This document shows positions 44,965-54,595 of a DNA stretch of 64,000 nucleotides, one piece after another (position 1 is the first letter of the stretch; each line of letters opens with the position of its first letter). Both the position numbers and the translations under genes were made by a program. The notes beneath the pieces are model-generated. The model did not search any database and was not told the origin of the DNA. It saw nothing but the letters and a program-made list of their open reading frames with translations. The stretch lies in the NCBI RefSeq assembly GCF_030063455.1, contig NZ_JASITB010000003.1, forward strand, positions 62,001 to 126,000. The letters run 5' to 3'. This DNA is from Cryobacterium sp. PH31-O1. Its GTDB lineage: Bacteria > Actinomycetota > Actinomycetes > Actinomycetales > Microbacteriaceae.

Positions 44965-45002
44965 ACGAACGGCCCCGTCACCTGCGTGACGGGGCCGTTC
45001 GT
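44965..45002 (-). terminator. 17-bp perfect hairpin after pckG
   Basis: ACGAACGGCCCCGTCAC pairs perfectly with GTGACGGGGCCGTTCGT around CTGC, 11 bp beyond the pckG stop. The stem is very stable and lacks a T tract. Confidence 0.8.
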
Positions 45003-45012
45003 GCTGCAGAAG

Positions 45013-46863
45013 CTAGTCCTTGAGGTGGTAACGCACGCTCGCGAGCTCAGCGCGCAGTGCCGGCGGCACCTTGTCGCCGAACTTGTCGAAGTATTCCTCG
45101 GTGAGGTCGCACTCGGCAAGCCAGCTGGTCTGGTCGATCGCGAACAGCTGGTTCACGGCCTCCTTCGACAGGTCGAGACCGTCGAGGTTCAGGCCGTCTT
45201 CGGCCGGGAGCAGTCCGATCGGGGTGTCGACGGCGTCGGCTGTTCCCTCGATACGACGGATCATCCACTCGAGAACCCGCGAGTTCTCGCCGAATCCGGG
45301 CCAGATGAAACCGCCGTCGGGGCCCTTGCGGAACCAGTTCACCTGGAAGATGGCCGGAGCGTTGGTGCCGAGCTCCTTGCCGACCTTGAGCCAGTGACCC
45401 CAGTAGTCGGCCATGTTGTAGCCACAGAAGGGGAGCATCGCGAACGGGTCGCGGCGCAGCTCGCCGACGATTCCGTCGGCGGCCGCGGTCTTTTCGGACG
45501 AGATGGTGGCGCCCATGAACACGCCGTGCTTCCAGCTGCGCGCCTGCGCCACCAGCGGAACGTTGGTGGCACGACGGCCGCCGAACACGATGGCGTCGAT
45601 CGGCACACCGCCGGCTGCTTCCCAGTCGTCAGCGATCGACGGGCACTGGGCGGCCGCAACGGTGAAGCGGGAGTTCGGGTGCGCTGCAGTACGGCCGGAA
45701 TCGGGAGTCCAGTCCTTGCCCTGCCAGTCGATCAGGTGCTCGGGAGCCTTGTCGGTCAGGCCTTCCCACCAGACATCTCCGTCGTCGCGCAGGGCGACGT
45801 TGGTGAAGATGGTGTTGCCCCACATGGTCGAGACGGCGGTCGGGTTGGTGGTTTCACCGGTTCCAGGGGCGACTCCGAAGAAGCCGGCCTCGGGGTTGAT
45901 CGCCCAGAGACGGCCGTCCTCGCCCTGGCGCAGCCAGGCGATGTCGTCGCCGATGGTCTCGACCTTCCAGCCGGGGACGGTCGGGCGCAGCATCGACAGG
46001 TTCGTCTTGCCACAGGCCGATGGGAACGCGGCGGCAACGTGGAACACGCCGCCTTCCGGTGAAATCAGTTTAATGAGCAGCATGTGCTCGGCGAGCCAGC
46101 CCTCGTCACGGCCCATTACCGACGCGATGCGCAGTGCGAAAGACTTTTTGGAGAGCAGGGCGTTTCCGCCGTAGCCGGAACCGTAGGACCAGACCTCGCG
46201 GGTGTCGGGGAACTGCACGATGTACTTGTCGTCGTTGCAGGGCCATTCGACGTCGGGACGGGTGATGCCGGACGCGTCGACGAGCGGGTAACCAACGCTG
46301 TGCACGGTGTGCACCCACTGGTCGCCGGCTTCGATCATGGTCAGCACGGTCTCACCCATCCGCGTCATGATGCCCATGTTGAGCACGACGTAGGGGGAAT
46401 CGGTGATCTCGACGCCGAGCTGCGAGATGGGGCCGCCGAGCGGGCCCATCGAGAACGGCACGATGTACATGGTGCGTCCGCGCATGCTGCCGGCGAAGAC
46501 GCCGCGCAGTTCGGCCCGCATGGCGGACGGTTCGGCCCAGTTGTTGGTGGGGCCGGCATCCGCTTCATCGGTGGAGCAGATGAACGTGCGGCCCTCGACG
46601 CGGGCGACGTCTTTCGGGTCGGTGCGGGCGAGGAAGCTGTTGGGGCGCCATTCCGGGTTGAGACGGATCAGCTGGCCGGAAGCGACGAGCAATTTGGAAA
46701 GTTCGTTGGCCTCGCGCTTCGAGCCGTCGCACCAGACGATGGCGTCGGGCTCGGTCAGGCGGGCAATCTCATCGACCCACGCCTGCAGATTGGGGTCCGT
46801 GCTGCCCGTACGCGTCGGGAACGCGTCCCCGTTGGTCTGGAGGGAAGAGTTGGTGAGGGTCAT
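45013..46863 (-). CDS. pckG: phosphoenolpyruvate carboxykinase (GTP)
   Basis: Converts oxaloacetate and GTP to PEP, CO2 and GDP for gluconeogenesis. 616 residues, normal for the GTP-dependent family. The P-loop is [20 protein letters not shown]-type metal-site regions include [20 protein letters not shown], and [19 protein letters not shown] lies near the C-domain. ATG 46863 (MTLTNSS) is preceded by GAAAGG; the frame further upstream is promoter DNA. It is divergent from a RamB-like regulator of acetate/carbon metabolism, which may control it. Confidence 0.97.
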   Translation of the reverse strand: MTLTNSSLQTNGDAFPTRTGSTDPNLQAWVDEIARLTEPDAIVWCDGSKREANELSKLLVASGQLIRLNPEWRPNSFLARTDPKDVARVEGRTFICSTDEADAGPTNNWAEPSAMRAELRGVFAGSMRGRTMYIVPFSMGPLGGPISQLGVEITDSPYVVLNMGIMTRMGETVLTMIEAGDQWVHTVHSVGYPLVDASGITRPDVEWPCNDDKYIVQFPDTREVWSYGSGYGGNALLSKKSFALRIASVMGRDEGWLAEHMLLIKLISPEGGVFHVAAAFPSACGKTNLSMLRPTVPGWKVETIGDDIAWLRQGEDGRLWAINPEAGFFGVAPGTGETTNPTAVSTMWGNTIFTNVALRDDGDVWWEGLTDKAPEHLIDWQGKDWTPDSGRTAAHPNSRFTVAAAQCPSIADDWEAAGGVPIDAIVFGGRRATNVPLVAQARSWKHGVFMGATISSEKTAAADGIVGELRRDPFAMLPFCGYNMADYWGHWLKVGKELGTNAPAIFQVNWFRKGPDGGFIWPGFGENSRVLEWMIRRIEGTADAVDTPIGLLPAEDGLNLDGLDLSKEAVNQLFAIDQTSWLAECDLTEEYFDKFGDKVPPALRAELASVRYHLKD

Positions 46864-47030
46864 ATTCTGGCCTTTCCGTATTGCTCGGGTAGGTACAAAG
46901 TTATGGAACGTCGGGCTGCGTTGCTTTTTTGACGTTGCGTACGGCCATAATTTTGGCCACAAACCAAGGATGGCCCCACCTGAGCCCTAGAACCGACGAA
47001 ATTGCTAGTTAAGAACCAGCGTTTTTTAGA

Positions 47031-47036
47031 TATTGT
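47031..47036 (+). promoter_or_regulatory. -10 hexamer TATTGT of a leaderless start
   Basis: TATTGT, then TAAGGA, then the ATG at 47043. The TAAGGA abuts the ATG and is too close to act as a ribosome site. Confidence 0.45.
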
Positions 47037-47042
47037 TAAGGA

Positions 47043-48485
47043 ATGTCGCCTCAAGCTTCCGATCTGATCACTCTCGGCCACCGCATCCGTCATTTTCGAA
47101 GCGAGCGGGGCCTCACTCTCGACCAACTCGGTGAGCGTGTCAGCCTGGCGGGCAGCCAGCTGTCACTCATCGAGAACGGTCGACGCGAGCCGAAACTCTC
47201 GACCCTGCAAGACCTGGCGACCGCCCTGTCGGTGGATCTGACCGAGCTGCTGCGCCGCGAAGCCCCAAACAATCGGGCGGCGCTCGAGATCGAACTGGAC
47301 CGGGCTCAAAAGAATCCGCTCTACGGAGCGCTCGGCCTGCCCGTTGTGAAGGTGACCAAGGGGATGCCGCTGCCCGCGATTGAATCGCTGCTCGGCTTGC
47401 ATCGGGAGCTGTCTCGCCGGGCCAGCGAGGCCATCGCTACCCCGGAGGAGGCCCGTCGGGCCAATACCGAATTGCGAGAGCGGATGCGCGAGCAGGGCAA
47501 CTATATTCCCGAGATCGAGGAGCTCGTCGAGGAACGGGTACGGGCGAGTGGGCACCTCTCGGGCGCCCTCACCCACCGAGAAGTGAGTGTTATGGCTGAT
47601 CAGCTCGGTTTCAGTCTGATCTACGTGAACGATCTGCCGAACTCCACCCGGTCGGTCACCGACCTCGCCAATGGACGCATCTATCTGCCACCGGCCTCGA
47701 TTCCCGGCGGGCACGGCCTGCGGTCGATGGCTTTGCAGGCGATGGGCCACCGCCTACTCGGGCACGAACGACCGGGCAGCTACGCCGAATTTCTGTGGCA
47801 GCGGCTTGAGATCAACTATTTTGCAGCGGCGTGTCTGATGCCGCGCGAGGCATCCGTCGCCTTTCTGTCCAACGCCAAGCAGGAACGCGAGCTCTCGGTC
47901 GAAGATTTTCGGGATACCTTCGGTGTGACGCACGAGGCGGCCGCGCTGCGGCTGACCAACCTCGCCACCTCTCACCTCGACATGACGTTGCATTTTCTGC
48001 GGGTCAACGGCGACGGCGCCCTGCAGAAGGGGTACGAGAACGACGACCTGCCGTTTCCGGTAGACGTCACCGGCTCGATCGAGGGCCAGTATGTCTGCAA
48101 ACAGTGGAGCGCACGCAGCGCCTTCACCCACACCAACCGCACCACCGAGTTCTACCAGTACACCGACACCCCGGCCGGTACCTACTGGTCGGCCACGCAG
48201 ACCGGTTCAACGGATGCCGGTGAGTTCTCGATCAGCGTCGGCGTTCCCTTTGCGCAGGCGAAGTGGTTTCGCGGGCGGGAGACGACCCAGCGTACGGTGT
48301 CGCGTTGCCCAGACGAATCGTGCTGCCGCCGTCCCGATGCCGATGCCGCCGCGCGCTGGGCGGGCCGAGCCTGGCCGAGCGCAAGGCTGCACGCGCACGT
48401 GCTGTCGCCGCTGCCGTCGGGAACGTTCCCGGGCGTGGACGATTCCGAGGTGTACGCGTTTTTGGAGGCGCACGCGGCCGAGTGA
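47043..48485 (+). CDS. RamB/ScfR-like XRE-family regulator
   Basis: 480 residues. The N-terminal XRE helix-turn-helix (about 10-65) has LGERVSLAGSQLSLIENGRR. The middle (about 155-300) is an ImmA/IrrE-like M78 domain, and the C-terminus is the DUF2083/short-chain acyl-CoA-type effector region. The zinc-protease HExxH is replaced by QAMGH (in ALQAMGHRLLGHERPG), so peptidase activity is unlikely, as in RamB. In Corynebacterium, RamB controls acetate and glyoxylate genes and pck-type genes; the divergent pckG here supports a similar role (inference). It ends 3 bp from the convergent tetR stop. Confidence 0.88.
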   Translation: MSPQASDLITLGHRIRHFRSERGLTLDQLGERVSLAGSQLSLIENGRREPKLSTLQDLATALSVDLTELLRREAPNNRAALEIELDRAQKNPLYGALGLPVVKVTKGMPLPAIESLLGLHRELSRRASEAIATPEEARRANTELRERMREQGNYIPEIEELVEERVRASGHLSGALTHREVSVMADQLGFSLIYVNDLPNSTRSVTDLANGRIYLPPASIPGGHGLRSMALQAMGHRLLGHERPGSYAEFLWQRLEINYFAAACLMPREASVAFLSNAKQERELSVEDFRDTFGVTHEAAALRLTNLATSHLDMTLHFLRVNGDGALQKGYENDDLPFPVDVTGSIEGQYVCKQWSARSAFTHTNRTTEFYQYTDTPAGTYWSATQTGSTDAGEFSISVGVPFAQAKWFRGRETTQRTVSRCPDESCCRRPDADAAARWAGRAWPSARLHAHVLSPLPSGTFPGVDDSEVYAFLEAHAAE

Positions 48486-48488
48486 GGT

Positions 48489-49112
48489 TTAGCGGGCGTC
48501 GAGGGCTCCGGCCGCGAGGCCGAGTTCGTGCTCGGCGATGGTGCGCACCAGGCCGCGCTGCGTGCGGGCGTCACCGTAGCGCACGGTGGCGTGCGAGTTG
48601 AGCCCGTCAATGATGCCGAGCAGTTGCCAGGCCACCGTAGCCACGTCGGCGACGCGAAATTCGCCGCGCGCGCATCCGTCGTTGATGAGGCCGACCAGAA
48701 ACGCCTGCCAGGCGTCCATCTGACGGCCAACCTCGGCGGCGAGCGCCTTGTTGCGGCGGCCGAGGCTCCATGCGTCGAGCCAGACCACGGTAACGTTGCT
48801 GCGCTTGGGGCCGAGCAGGGTGTCGATGAGGGCCTGCATGGCGCCTGTCGCTGAGTCGGCCGCGTCGATCTCGGCCGCGACTTCGCCGATTTCGGTCGCC
48901 ACGATCTCGCCGAACGTCTCGGAGACGAGGAGGTCCATGTTCGGCTGGTAATGGCTGACCAGGCTGCCGGTCACCCCGATGCGCGCGGCCACCGCACGGA
49001 GCGTGATGCCATACAGGCCGTCGCTGAGGGCGATCTCGCGCGCCGCCTGACCGATCTCAGCGGCCCGGTCGGTGGGGCTCTTGCGCCTGATTCGGCTCGG
49101 AACAGTTGACAT
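48489..49112 (-). CDS. TetR-family regulator, probable repressor of agmatine catabolism
   Basis: 207 residues. The N-terminal helix-turn-helix spans AREIALSDGLYGITLRAVAA and RIGVTGSLVSHYQPNMDLLV, as in PuuR/BetI-like TetR proteins; the C-terminal ligand domain is of the TetR_C_6 (BetI-like) kind. ATG 49112 (MSTVPSR) is the start that begins just before the DNA-binding domain. It is divergent from aguB-aguA with a 22-bp palindrome between them, so it very probably represses both, relieved by agmatine or putrescine (inference). Confidence 0.88.
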   Translation of the reverse strand: MSTVPSRIRRKSPTDRAAEIGQAAREIALSDGLYGITLRAVAARIGVTGSLVSHYQPNMDLLVSETFGEIVATEIGEVAAEIDAADSATGAMQALIDTLLGPKRSNVTVVWLDAWSLGRRNKALAAEVGRQMDAWQAFLVGLINDGCARGEFRVADVATVAWQLLGIIDGLNSHATVRYGDARTQRGLVRTIAEHELGLAAGALDAR

Positions 49113-49144
49113 GGCACCCCAGTGTATATATCTTTGCTCAGAGG

Positions 49145-49166
49145 TTATTGATCGCATGATCAATAA
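49145..49166. promoter_or_regulatory. TetR-type operator, 9-bp perfect arms
   Basis: TTATTGATC-GCAT-GATCAATAA lies 33 bp before the tetR start and 91 bp before aguB. It is AT-rich, symmetrical and flanked by a TATATA -10 for the regulator gene. Confidence 0.75.
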
Positions 49167-49256
49167 GATCCGTTCCAAGCGCATCTTCGGTGCCGGCCTC
49201 ACGCTTCGTGCGCGCCATGGCGCGCTTCCCATCACCACCCCTATTCTGGAGCCCTC

Positions 49257-50246
49257 ATGCGCCTGATCATCAGCCCCAACATTCCCCCTGCCTTGACCAG
49301 AACGGATGCGCCCACCCGCCTCCCCCTGCGCGTCGGACTCGTGCAACACCGCTGGCAAGAAGACGCCGCTGCGCTGCGGGGTGAGCTGGCCGACGGCATC
49401 CGCCTGGCTGCCGAGGCCGGAGCTCGCGTCGTGTTTTTGCCCGAGCTGACCCTGAGCAAGTACCCCGGCAACGTGCGCGCCCAGGGTGTGCCCAAAGATG
49501 CCGCCGAAGATTTGCTGACCGGCCCCACGTTCACCTTCGCAGCCGAGCAGGCACGACTGCACGGCGTCGTCGTGCACGCCTCGCTGTTCGAGCGGCCTGC
49601 CGACGATGATGAGCCAGGCGATCCGCGCGGCTACAACACGGCAATCATGGTGTCGGCGGGCGGCGAGCTGATCGGGCGCACCCGCAAGATGCACATTCCC
49701 ATCAGCGCCGGCTACTACGAAGACACCTACTTTCGGCCGGGACCGGCCGAGGACGCCTACCCGGTGTACGAGCCCTCCGCACTCGACGGAGCTCGGATCG
49801 GCTTGCCGACCTGCTGGGACGAGTGGTTCCCCGAAGTCTCTCGCCTGTATGGACTTGCTGGTGCCGATATTCTGGCCTACCCGACCGCAATCGGCTCTGA
49901 GCCGAGCTTTCCCGACTTCGACACCCAGCCGATCTGGCAGCACGTCATCGTCGGCAACGGCATTACGAGCGGACTGTTCATGGTCGTGCCCAACCGGTAC
50001 GGCGACGAGGGCGACATCACGTTCTACGGCTCCTCGTTCATCTCTGACCCGTACGGGCGCGTGCTCGTGCAGGCACCACGGGACGAGGCCGCGGTACTCG
50101 TCGCCGACCTGGATCTGGCGCAGCGGGCCGAGTGGCTGGCCTTGTTCCCGTTCTTTCTGACCAGGCGACCAGAGAGCTACGCGCGGCTGAGCCGGGCGGT
50201 CGATGCGGAGCATCCGTTCGGCGCCGGCGAAATGGCGAGCGTATGA
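49257..50246 (+). CDS. aguB: N-carbamoylputrescine amidase (nitrilase superfamily)
   Basis: Hydrolyses N-carbamoylputrescine to putrescine, CO2 and ammonia. 329 residues. The Glu-Lys-Cys triad is Glu63 (FLPELTLSKYP), Lys144 (GRTRKMHIPI) and Cys186 (LPTCWDEWFPE). YYEDTYFRPG is the loop found in carbamoylputrescine amidases. About 25 extra N-terminal residues precede the conserved LRVGLVQ, so a later start is possible, but GGAG five bases before ATG 49257 supports this one. ATGA overlap with aguA. Confidence 0.92.
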   Translation: MRLIISPNIPPALTRTDAPTRLPLRVGLVQHRWQEDAAALRGELADGIRLAAEAGARVVFLPELTLSKYPGNVRAQGVPKDAAEDLLTGPTFTFAAEQARLHGVVVHASLFERPADDDEPGDPRGYNTAIMVSAGGELIGRTRKMHIPISAGYYEDTYFRPGPAEDAYPVYEPSALDGARIGLPTCWDEWFPEVSRLYGLAGADILAYPTAIGSEPSFPDFDTQPIWQHVIVGNGITSGLFMVVPNRYGDEGDITFYGSSFISDPYGRVLVQAPRDEAAVLVADLDLAQRAEWLALFPFFLTRRPESYARLSRAVDAEHPFGAGEMASV

Positions 50247-51271
50247 GCTGGCGGATGCCGGCCGAGACCGCCGCGCAGTATTGCGTCTGGATGGCGTTTC
50301 CCGTATCGGGATACACGCTCGGCGATGACACCGCGTCAGCGGATGAAGCCCGCCGCACCTGGGCGGCCGTCGCCAACGCGATTGCCGAGTTCGAACCGGT
50401 GCGCATGGTCGTCGACCCGCAGGAACGCGTTGTTGCAGCCCGCTACCTCTCGGCCGAGATCGAAGTGCTCGAGGCGCCGCTTGACGATTCGTGGATGCGC
50501 GACATCGGTCCGTCCTTCGTTCAGGGAGACGACGGGCAGCTCGGCGCGGTCGACTGGATATTCAACGGTTGGGGCGCCCAGTCCTGGGCGACCTGGGGCA
50601 AGGACGCCCAGATCGGCCGGTTCGTGGCAGCAGCATCCGGAGCCGACGAGATCTCCTCAATGCTGGTGCAGGAGGGCGGCGGATTTCACGTCGACGGTGA
50701 GGGAACGGCTCTCGTGACGCAGACCGTGCAGCTCGATCCTGGCCGCAACCCCTACGCCGACCGTGCCCGGGTGGAGGCCGAACTGGCCCGCACGATCGGC
50801 GTGACGCATACGATTTGGCTGCCACGCGGGCTCACCCGCGACCAGCAGCGCTACGGCACGCGCGGCCACATCGACATGGTCGCAACGTTTGCGGAGCCCG
50901 GGGTCGTGCTGTTACACGTGCAAAACAACCCCGCGCACCCGGACTATGCGATCACCCGCGAGGTGCGCGGCGTGCTCGAGGTGGCGCGCGATGCGGCCGG
51001 CCGAACCCTGCGAATCATCGAGCTACCGGCCCCGGCGACCCTGACCGATGAGGAAGGATTCGTCGACTACAACTATGTCAACCACCTCGTCGTCAACGGC
51101 GGTGTGGTGGCGTGCAGCTTCGGTGAGGTGGATGCTGACCGTGCCGCAGAAGATATTCTCGCGGCGGCATACCCCGGCCGACGGGTGGTCGCTGTTGACG
51201 CGCGGCCGCTGTTTGCGCGCGGCGGCGGCATCCACTGCATCACTCAGCAGCAGCCGTCAATGTCGGTCTGA
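50243..51271 (+). CDS. aguA: agmatine deiminase
   Basis: Converts agmatine to N-carbamoylputrescine and ammonia, the step before AguB. 342 residues, guanidino-group-modifying fold. PLDDSWMRDIGPSFV, QEGGGFHVDGEGTALVT and TRGHIDMVATFAEP provide the Asp, Glu, His and Asp residues; catalytic Cys332 is in GGGIHCITQQQP. ATG 50243 overlaps the aguB stop. Its last 15 bases overlap the end of the convergent small membrane protein gene. Confidence 0.95.
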   Translation: MSWRMPAETAAQYCVWMAFPVSGYTLGDDTASADEARRTWAAVANAIAEFEPVRMVVDPQERVVAARYLSAEIEVLEAPLDDSWMRDIGPSFVQGDDGQLGAVDWIFNGWGAQSWATWGKDAQIGRFVAAASGADEISSMLVQEGGGFHVDGEGTALVTQTVQLDPGRNPYADRARVEAELARTIGVTHTIWLPRGLTRDQQRYGTRGHIDMVATFAEPGVVLLHVQNNPAHPDYAITREVRGVLEVARDAAGRTLRIIELPAPATLTDEEGFVDYNYVNHLVVNGGVVACSFGEVDADRAAEDILAAAYPGRRVVAVDARPLFARGGGIHCITQQQPSMSV

Positions 51272-51574
51272 CGGTGCGTTTACTGCGGCCACTCGATGAT
51301 TGTGCCAGGCGCGGATCAGAAAAAACGGCACCAACACGGCTGCGATGAGGAGCACGAAGGCCCCGGCGCCGATGTCCGGCGTCATGATGTTCGCGCCCCA
51401 GATCACCAGCGTGACGGCTCCAACGTTTAGCAGAACGGATGCCCGCGGTCGGCTCGGCGGGCTGGTGAACATGGGAAGTGGAACGGCAGGATTTGCCCAG
51501 ACGAGGTGAAGAACACCGAAGATGCCGCAGGCGAACCCGGCCAGAACGAGAATCATGCCGAAGATAACTGCCAT
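51257..51574 (-). CDS. small integral membrane protein of unknown function
   Basis: 105 residues with three membrane helices: VIFGMILVLAGFACGIFGVL, VLLNVGAVTLVIWGANIM and GAFVLLIAAVLVPFFLIRAW, and a short basic His-rich tail. ATG 51574 follows AGGGAG by nine bases. The 3' end overlaps aguA on the other strand by 15 bp. No family recognised. Confidence 0.65.
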   Translation of the reverse strand: MAVIFGMILVLAGFACGIFGVLHLVWANPAVPLPMFTSPPSRPRASVLLNVGAVTLVIWGANIMTPDIGAGAFVLLIAAVLVPFFLIRAWHNHRVAAVNAPSDRH

Positions 51575-51617
51575 GCGGTGGTGCTCCCTGGTGAGTCGGT
51601 ACCTCGACCCTACAGTC

Positions 51618-52400
51618 CTACTTCGGCTGCATTCGAATCGCACCGTCGAGACGGATAGTTTCTCCGTTGAGCATGGCATTTTCGATAATATGCCGAACCA
51701 GGAATGCGAACTCTTCCGGGTCGCCCAGGCGGGACGGATGCGGCACCTGCGCGCCCAAGGAATCCCGCACCGGCTGCGGCAGCCCTTGCAGCATGGGGGT
51801 GTCGAAGATGCCCGGCGCAATCGACATGACCCGAATCAGGCTCTGCGCGAATTCACGGGCCAGCGGCAGTGTCATCGCGGCGACACCGCCCTTGGACGCG
51901 GCGTAGGCGGCCTGCCCGATCTGCCCGTCGAACGCAGCCACCGACGCGGTATTCACGATGACGCCGCGTTCGGCGCCGCCCTGGCGGGCCGGGTCGCCCA
52001 CAGGTTCGGTGCGTTGCATGGCCGCGGCGGCCAGCCGCACGACGTTGAAGGTACCCACGAGGTTGATTCGAATCGCTCGCTCGAAGTCTTCCAGCGGCAG
52101 CGGCCCGTCGCGGCCGACCGTGCGGGCGCCGGGGGCAATGCCGGCGCAGTTGACCACAATGCGCAGTGGCGCCAGCGCCACGGCGGCGTCGACGGCGGTC
52201 TGCACGTCGCCGGCGCTGGTCACGTCGCCGGCCACGAATCGGGCCCGGTCACCGAGTCCGGCCGCAATCTCCTCGCCGGGAGCGCCCGGCAGGTCGAGTA
52301 GGACGACCGACGCCCCGGCTTCGTGTAGCGCGCGAACGCAGGAGCGGCCGAGGCCGGAGGCGCCTCCGGTAATGAGGGCGGAGCATCCGGGAATCTGCAT
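51618..52400 (-). CDS. short-chain dehydrogenase/reductase (3-hydroxyacyl-CoA dehydrogenase type)
   Basis: 260-residue NAD(P)-dependent Rossmann enzyme. The cofactor loop is [18 protein letters not shown], then NCAGIAPG and the Ser-Tyr-Lys set in NTASVAAF...[10 protein letters not shown]. It closely follows the type 2 3-hydroxyacyl-CoA dehydrogenase pattern (Asp after the second strand favours NAD). ATG 52400 overlaps the thiolase stop by one base, so the two probably act in one acyl-CoA pathway. Confidence 0.9.
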   Translation of the reverse strand: MQIPGCSALITGGASGLGRSCVRALHEAGASVVLLDLPGAPGEEIAAGLGDRARFVAGDVTSAGDVQTAVDAAVALAPLRIVVNCAGIAPGARTVGRDGPLPLEDFERAIRINLVGTFNVVRLAAAAMQRTEPVGDPARQGGAERGVIVNTASVAAFDGQIGQAAYAASKGGVAAMTLPLAREFAQSLIRVMSIAPGIFDTPMLQGLPQPVRDSLGAQVPHPSRLGDPEEFAFLVRHIIENAMLNGETIRLDGAIRMQPK

Positions 52401-53584
52401 CAGAGCCTCTCGATCAGCGTGGCGTTGGCCATGCCGCCGCCCTCGCACATGGCCTGCAGGCCCCAGCGTCCGCCGGTCATTTCGAGGTGGTTGAGCAGGG
52501 TGCCCAGCAGACGGGTGCCGGAGGAACCGAGCGCGTGGCCGAGGGCGATGGCACCACCGCGCGGGTTGAGACAATCGGGGTCCGCCTGAATCTCCCGCAG
52601 CCAGGCCAGTGGCACGCTGGCGAACGCTTCGTTGATCTCGTAGGCGTCGATGTCATCGATGCCGAGGCCGGCCCGCGAGAGGATGCGCTGGGTCGCCGGA
52701 ATGACTCCGGTCAGCATCAGCAGCGGGTCGCTTCCCACCACGGTGAAGCTGTGAAAGCGGGCGCGAGGGTTGAGGCCAAGCTGCGCGGCCCGCTTGGCGC
52801 TCATGATCAGGGTTGCCGAGGCTCCGTCGGTCAGCGGCGATGAGTTGCCGGCGGTGACGTGCCAGCTGAGTTTCGGAAACCGGGCGGCGAGGGCATCGGT
52901 GCGAAAGGCGGGGCGCAGGCCAGCGAGCGAGGCGTGCGAGGTGTCGGCGCGAATGGTTTCGTCCTCGCTCACGACCCTGCCGTCCGGTCGGGTGACGGCC
53001 ACGATCTCTCCACCGAAGTCGCCCCGTTCGGCCGCCGCCGCGGCGAGCCGGTGCGAGCGGGCCGCATAGTTGTCGAGGGCGTCGCGACCGAGGTTCCATT
53101 TCTGGTTGATCAGCTCGGCCGAGACACCCTGGTTGACGAGGCCGTCGGGGTAGCGTTCGTGCATGAGGGTGCCGAAGGGGTCCTGGGAGCCGACCGATGA
53201 CCCGAGCGGAACCCGGCTCATCGACTCGACACCGCAGGCGATGACCACGTCTGCGTTGCCGCTCATCACGGCCTGGGCGGCGAAGGCGGCCGCCTGCTGG
53301 CTGGACCCGCACTGGCGGTCGATCGTGGTGCCGGGAACGGTGTGCGGAAAGCCGGCGCTGAGCAGGGCGGTGCGCGTCAGGTTGTTGCTCTGCTCGCCGA
53401 CCTGGCTGACGCAGCCGCCGATCACGTCGTCGACGAGCGCCGGGTCGAGGTTGTTGCGGCTGACCAGTTCACGCAGCACGGTCGCGAGCAGATCGGCCGG
53501 ATGAATGCCGTCGAGGGCTCCCCCGGGCTTGCCGCGGCCCGACGGGGTGCGCAGAACGTCGATGATGACAGCTTCATTGCTCAT
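52400..53584 (-). CDS. thiolase (acetyl-CoA C-acyltransferase)
   Basis: 394-residue degradative-type thiolase. Nucleophile Cys in [19 protein letters not shown]; the His of [17 protein letters not shown] and the second Cys in [16 protein letters not shown] complete the active site. [15 protein letters not shown] is the conserved core motif. It forms a two-gene unit with the SDR, consistent with the last two steps of beta-oxidation. The chain-length range is not predictable. Confidence 0.94.
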   Translation of the reverse strand: MSNEAVIIDVLRTPSGRGKPGGALDGIHPADLLATVLRELVSRNNLDPALVDDVIGGCVSQVGEQSNNLTRTALLSAGFPHTVPGTTIDRQCGSSQQAAAFAAQAVMSGNADVVIACGVESMSRVPLGSSVGSQDPFGTLMHERYPDGLVNQGVSAELINQKWNLGRDALDNYAARSHRLAAAAAERGDFGGEIVAVTRPDGRVVSEDETIRADTSHASLAGLRPAFRTDALAARFPKLSWHVTAGNSSPLTDGASATLIMSAKRAAQLGLNPRARFHSFTVVGSDPLLMLTGVIPATQRILSRAGLGIDDIDAYEINEAFASVPLAWLREIQADPDCLNPRGGAIALGHALGSSGTRLLGTLLNHLEMTGGRWGLQAMCEGGGMANATLIERL

Positions 53585-53645
53585 GACCCCAGCCTAGGCC
53601 CGCGGGCAGGCGCGCTCCCAGCGCTGCAAAGCGGATGCCCGCGAG

Positions 53646-54452
53646 TTACCCGGACAGCGCCCACATCGCGACGGCACTGGCCGCTGCGACGTTGAGCGAA
53701 TCGATGCCGTGCTTCATCGGAATCTGCACGACGCTGTCGCTGGCGGCGAGCGCCTCGGGCGTGAGCCCGTCGCCCTCCGCGCCGAGCAGCAAAGCGAGTC
53801 GCTCGTGCCTGGCGCCGTCGAAATCGCGCAGGCTGACCGCATCCGCCGTCAAAGCGAGGGCGGCGACGTGAAAGCCGTGTCTGGTGAGCAGGGAGCGCGT
53901 GTCAGTCCAATCACCGACCCGGGTCCACGGCACCTGAAGCACGGTGCCCATCGAGACGCGAATGGCACGGCGGTAGAACGGGTCGGAGCAGCGCGGCGTG
54001 ACCAAAATCGCATCCGCTCCGATGGCGCCGGCTGAGCGAAAGATGGCACCGACGTTGGTGGGGTCCGACACGTTTTCGAGAATGACGATGCGACGCGCAC
54101 CAGCCAACAGGGTGTCGGCATCCTCTAGTTCTGGCCGGTTCATCGCGGCGATCAGGCCACGGTGCAGAATATAACCGGTGAGTTCGGCGAGCATTTCTCC
54201 GGGGCCTACGAACACCGGCACCGTGGCGGCGTAATCGCCGAGCACCGCGAGCGCCTCGTCGGCCGTGTTGCCAAGAGCGAGCACCGACCGCGGAACATGC
54301 CCGGCGCGCAGTGCCCGCTCAAGCACGAGGGCCGATTCGGCGATGTACAGCCCGTGTTCGGTTCCGCGGGCCTTCTTGAGCGCCACGTCGGTGAGGTGGG
54401 CGTAGTCGACCAGTCGCGGATCGCTCAGGTCGTCGATCGCGATCAGGGGCAT
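53646..54452 (-). CDS. SpoU/TrmH-family RNA 2'-O-methyltransferase
   Basis: 268-residue SPOUT-fold methylase. Motif 1 is ILENVSDPTNVGAIFRSAGA, motif 2 LLLGAEGDGLTPEALAASD, motif 3 QIPMKHGIDSLNVAAASAVA, which together form the SAM knot. The N-terminal substrate-binding domain makes a 23S rRNA target more likely than tRNA. ATG 54452 is fixed by TAGACT six bases upstream; the TTG two codons earlier is not needed. Confidence 0.92.
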   Translation of the reverse strand: MPLIAIDDLSDPRLVDYAHLTDVALKKARGTEHGLYIAESALVLERALRAGHVPRSVLALGNTADEALAVLGDYAATVPVFVGPGEMLAELTGYILHRGLIAAMNRPELEDADTLLAGARRIVILENVSDPTNVGAIFRSAGAIGADAILVTPRCSDPFYRRAIRVSMGTVLQVPWTRVGDWTDTRSLLTRHGFHVAALALTADAVSLRDFDGARHERLALLLGAEGDGLTPEALAASDSVVQIPMKHGIDSLNVAAASAVAMWALSG

Positions 54453-54458
54453 CCGCAA

Positions 54459-54464
54459 AGTCTA
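54459..54464 (-). promoter_or_regulatory. -10 hexamer TAGACT of a leaderless start
   Basis: TAGACT, then TTGCGG, then the ATG at 54452 on the minus strand. Confidence 0.5.
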
Positions 54465-54494
54465 GCCAGCGGCCAGGCGCCCCCGGCTCAAGCG

Positions 54495-54586
54495 GCATAA
54501 CTCCTGCAATTTCTCGGACCCGGCCACGCGGGCCCCGGAATTCCGGGGACCGCGCCGGCCCGACGCTCAGATTGCAGGAGTTATGC
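54495..54586. repeat. 92-bp palindromic element, copy C
   Basis: Starts GCATAACTCCTGCAAT, ends ATTGCAGGAGTTATGC. The GC-rich interior includes its own GGGCCCCGGAATTCCGGGGA palindrome and is unrelated to copies A and B. It lies 9 bp after the stop of the DUF4397 gene. Confidence 0.92.
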
Positions 54587-54595
54587 CGGACGGAG

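Noticed and set aside
46885..46925. Further copy of the CATAACT element upstream of pckG
   Set aside because: The minus strand reads CCATAACTTTG, but no inverted partner lies within 150 bp and the following bases differ.
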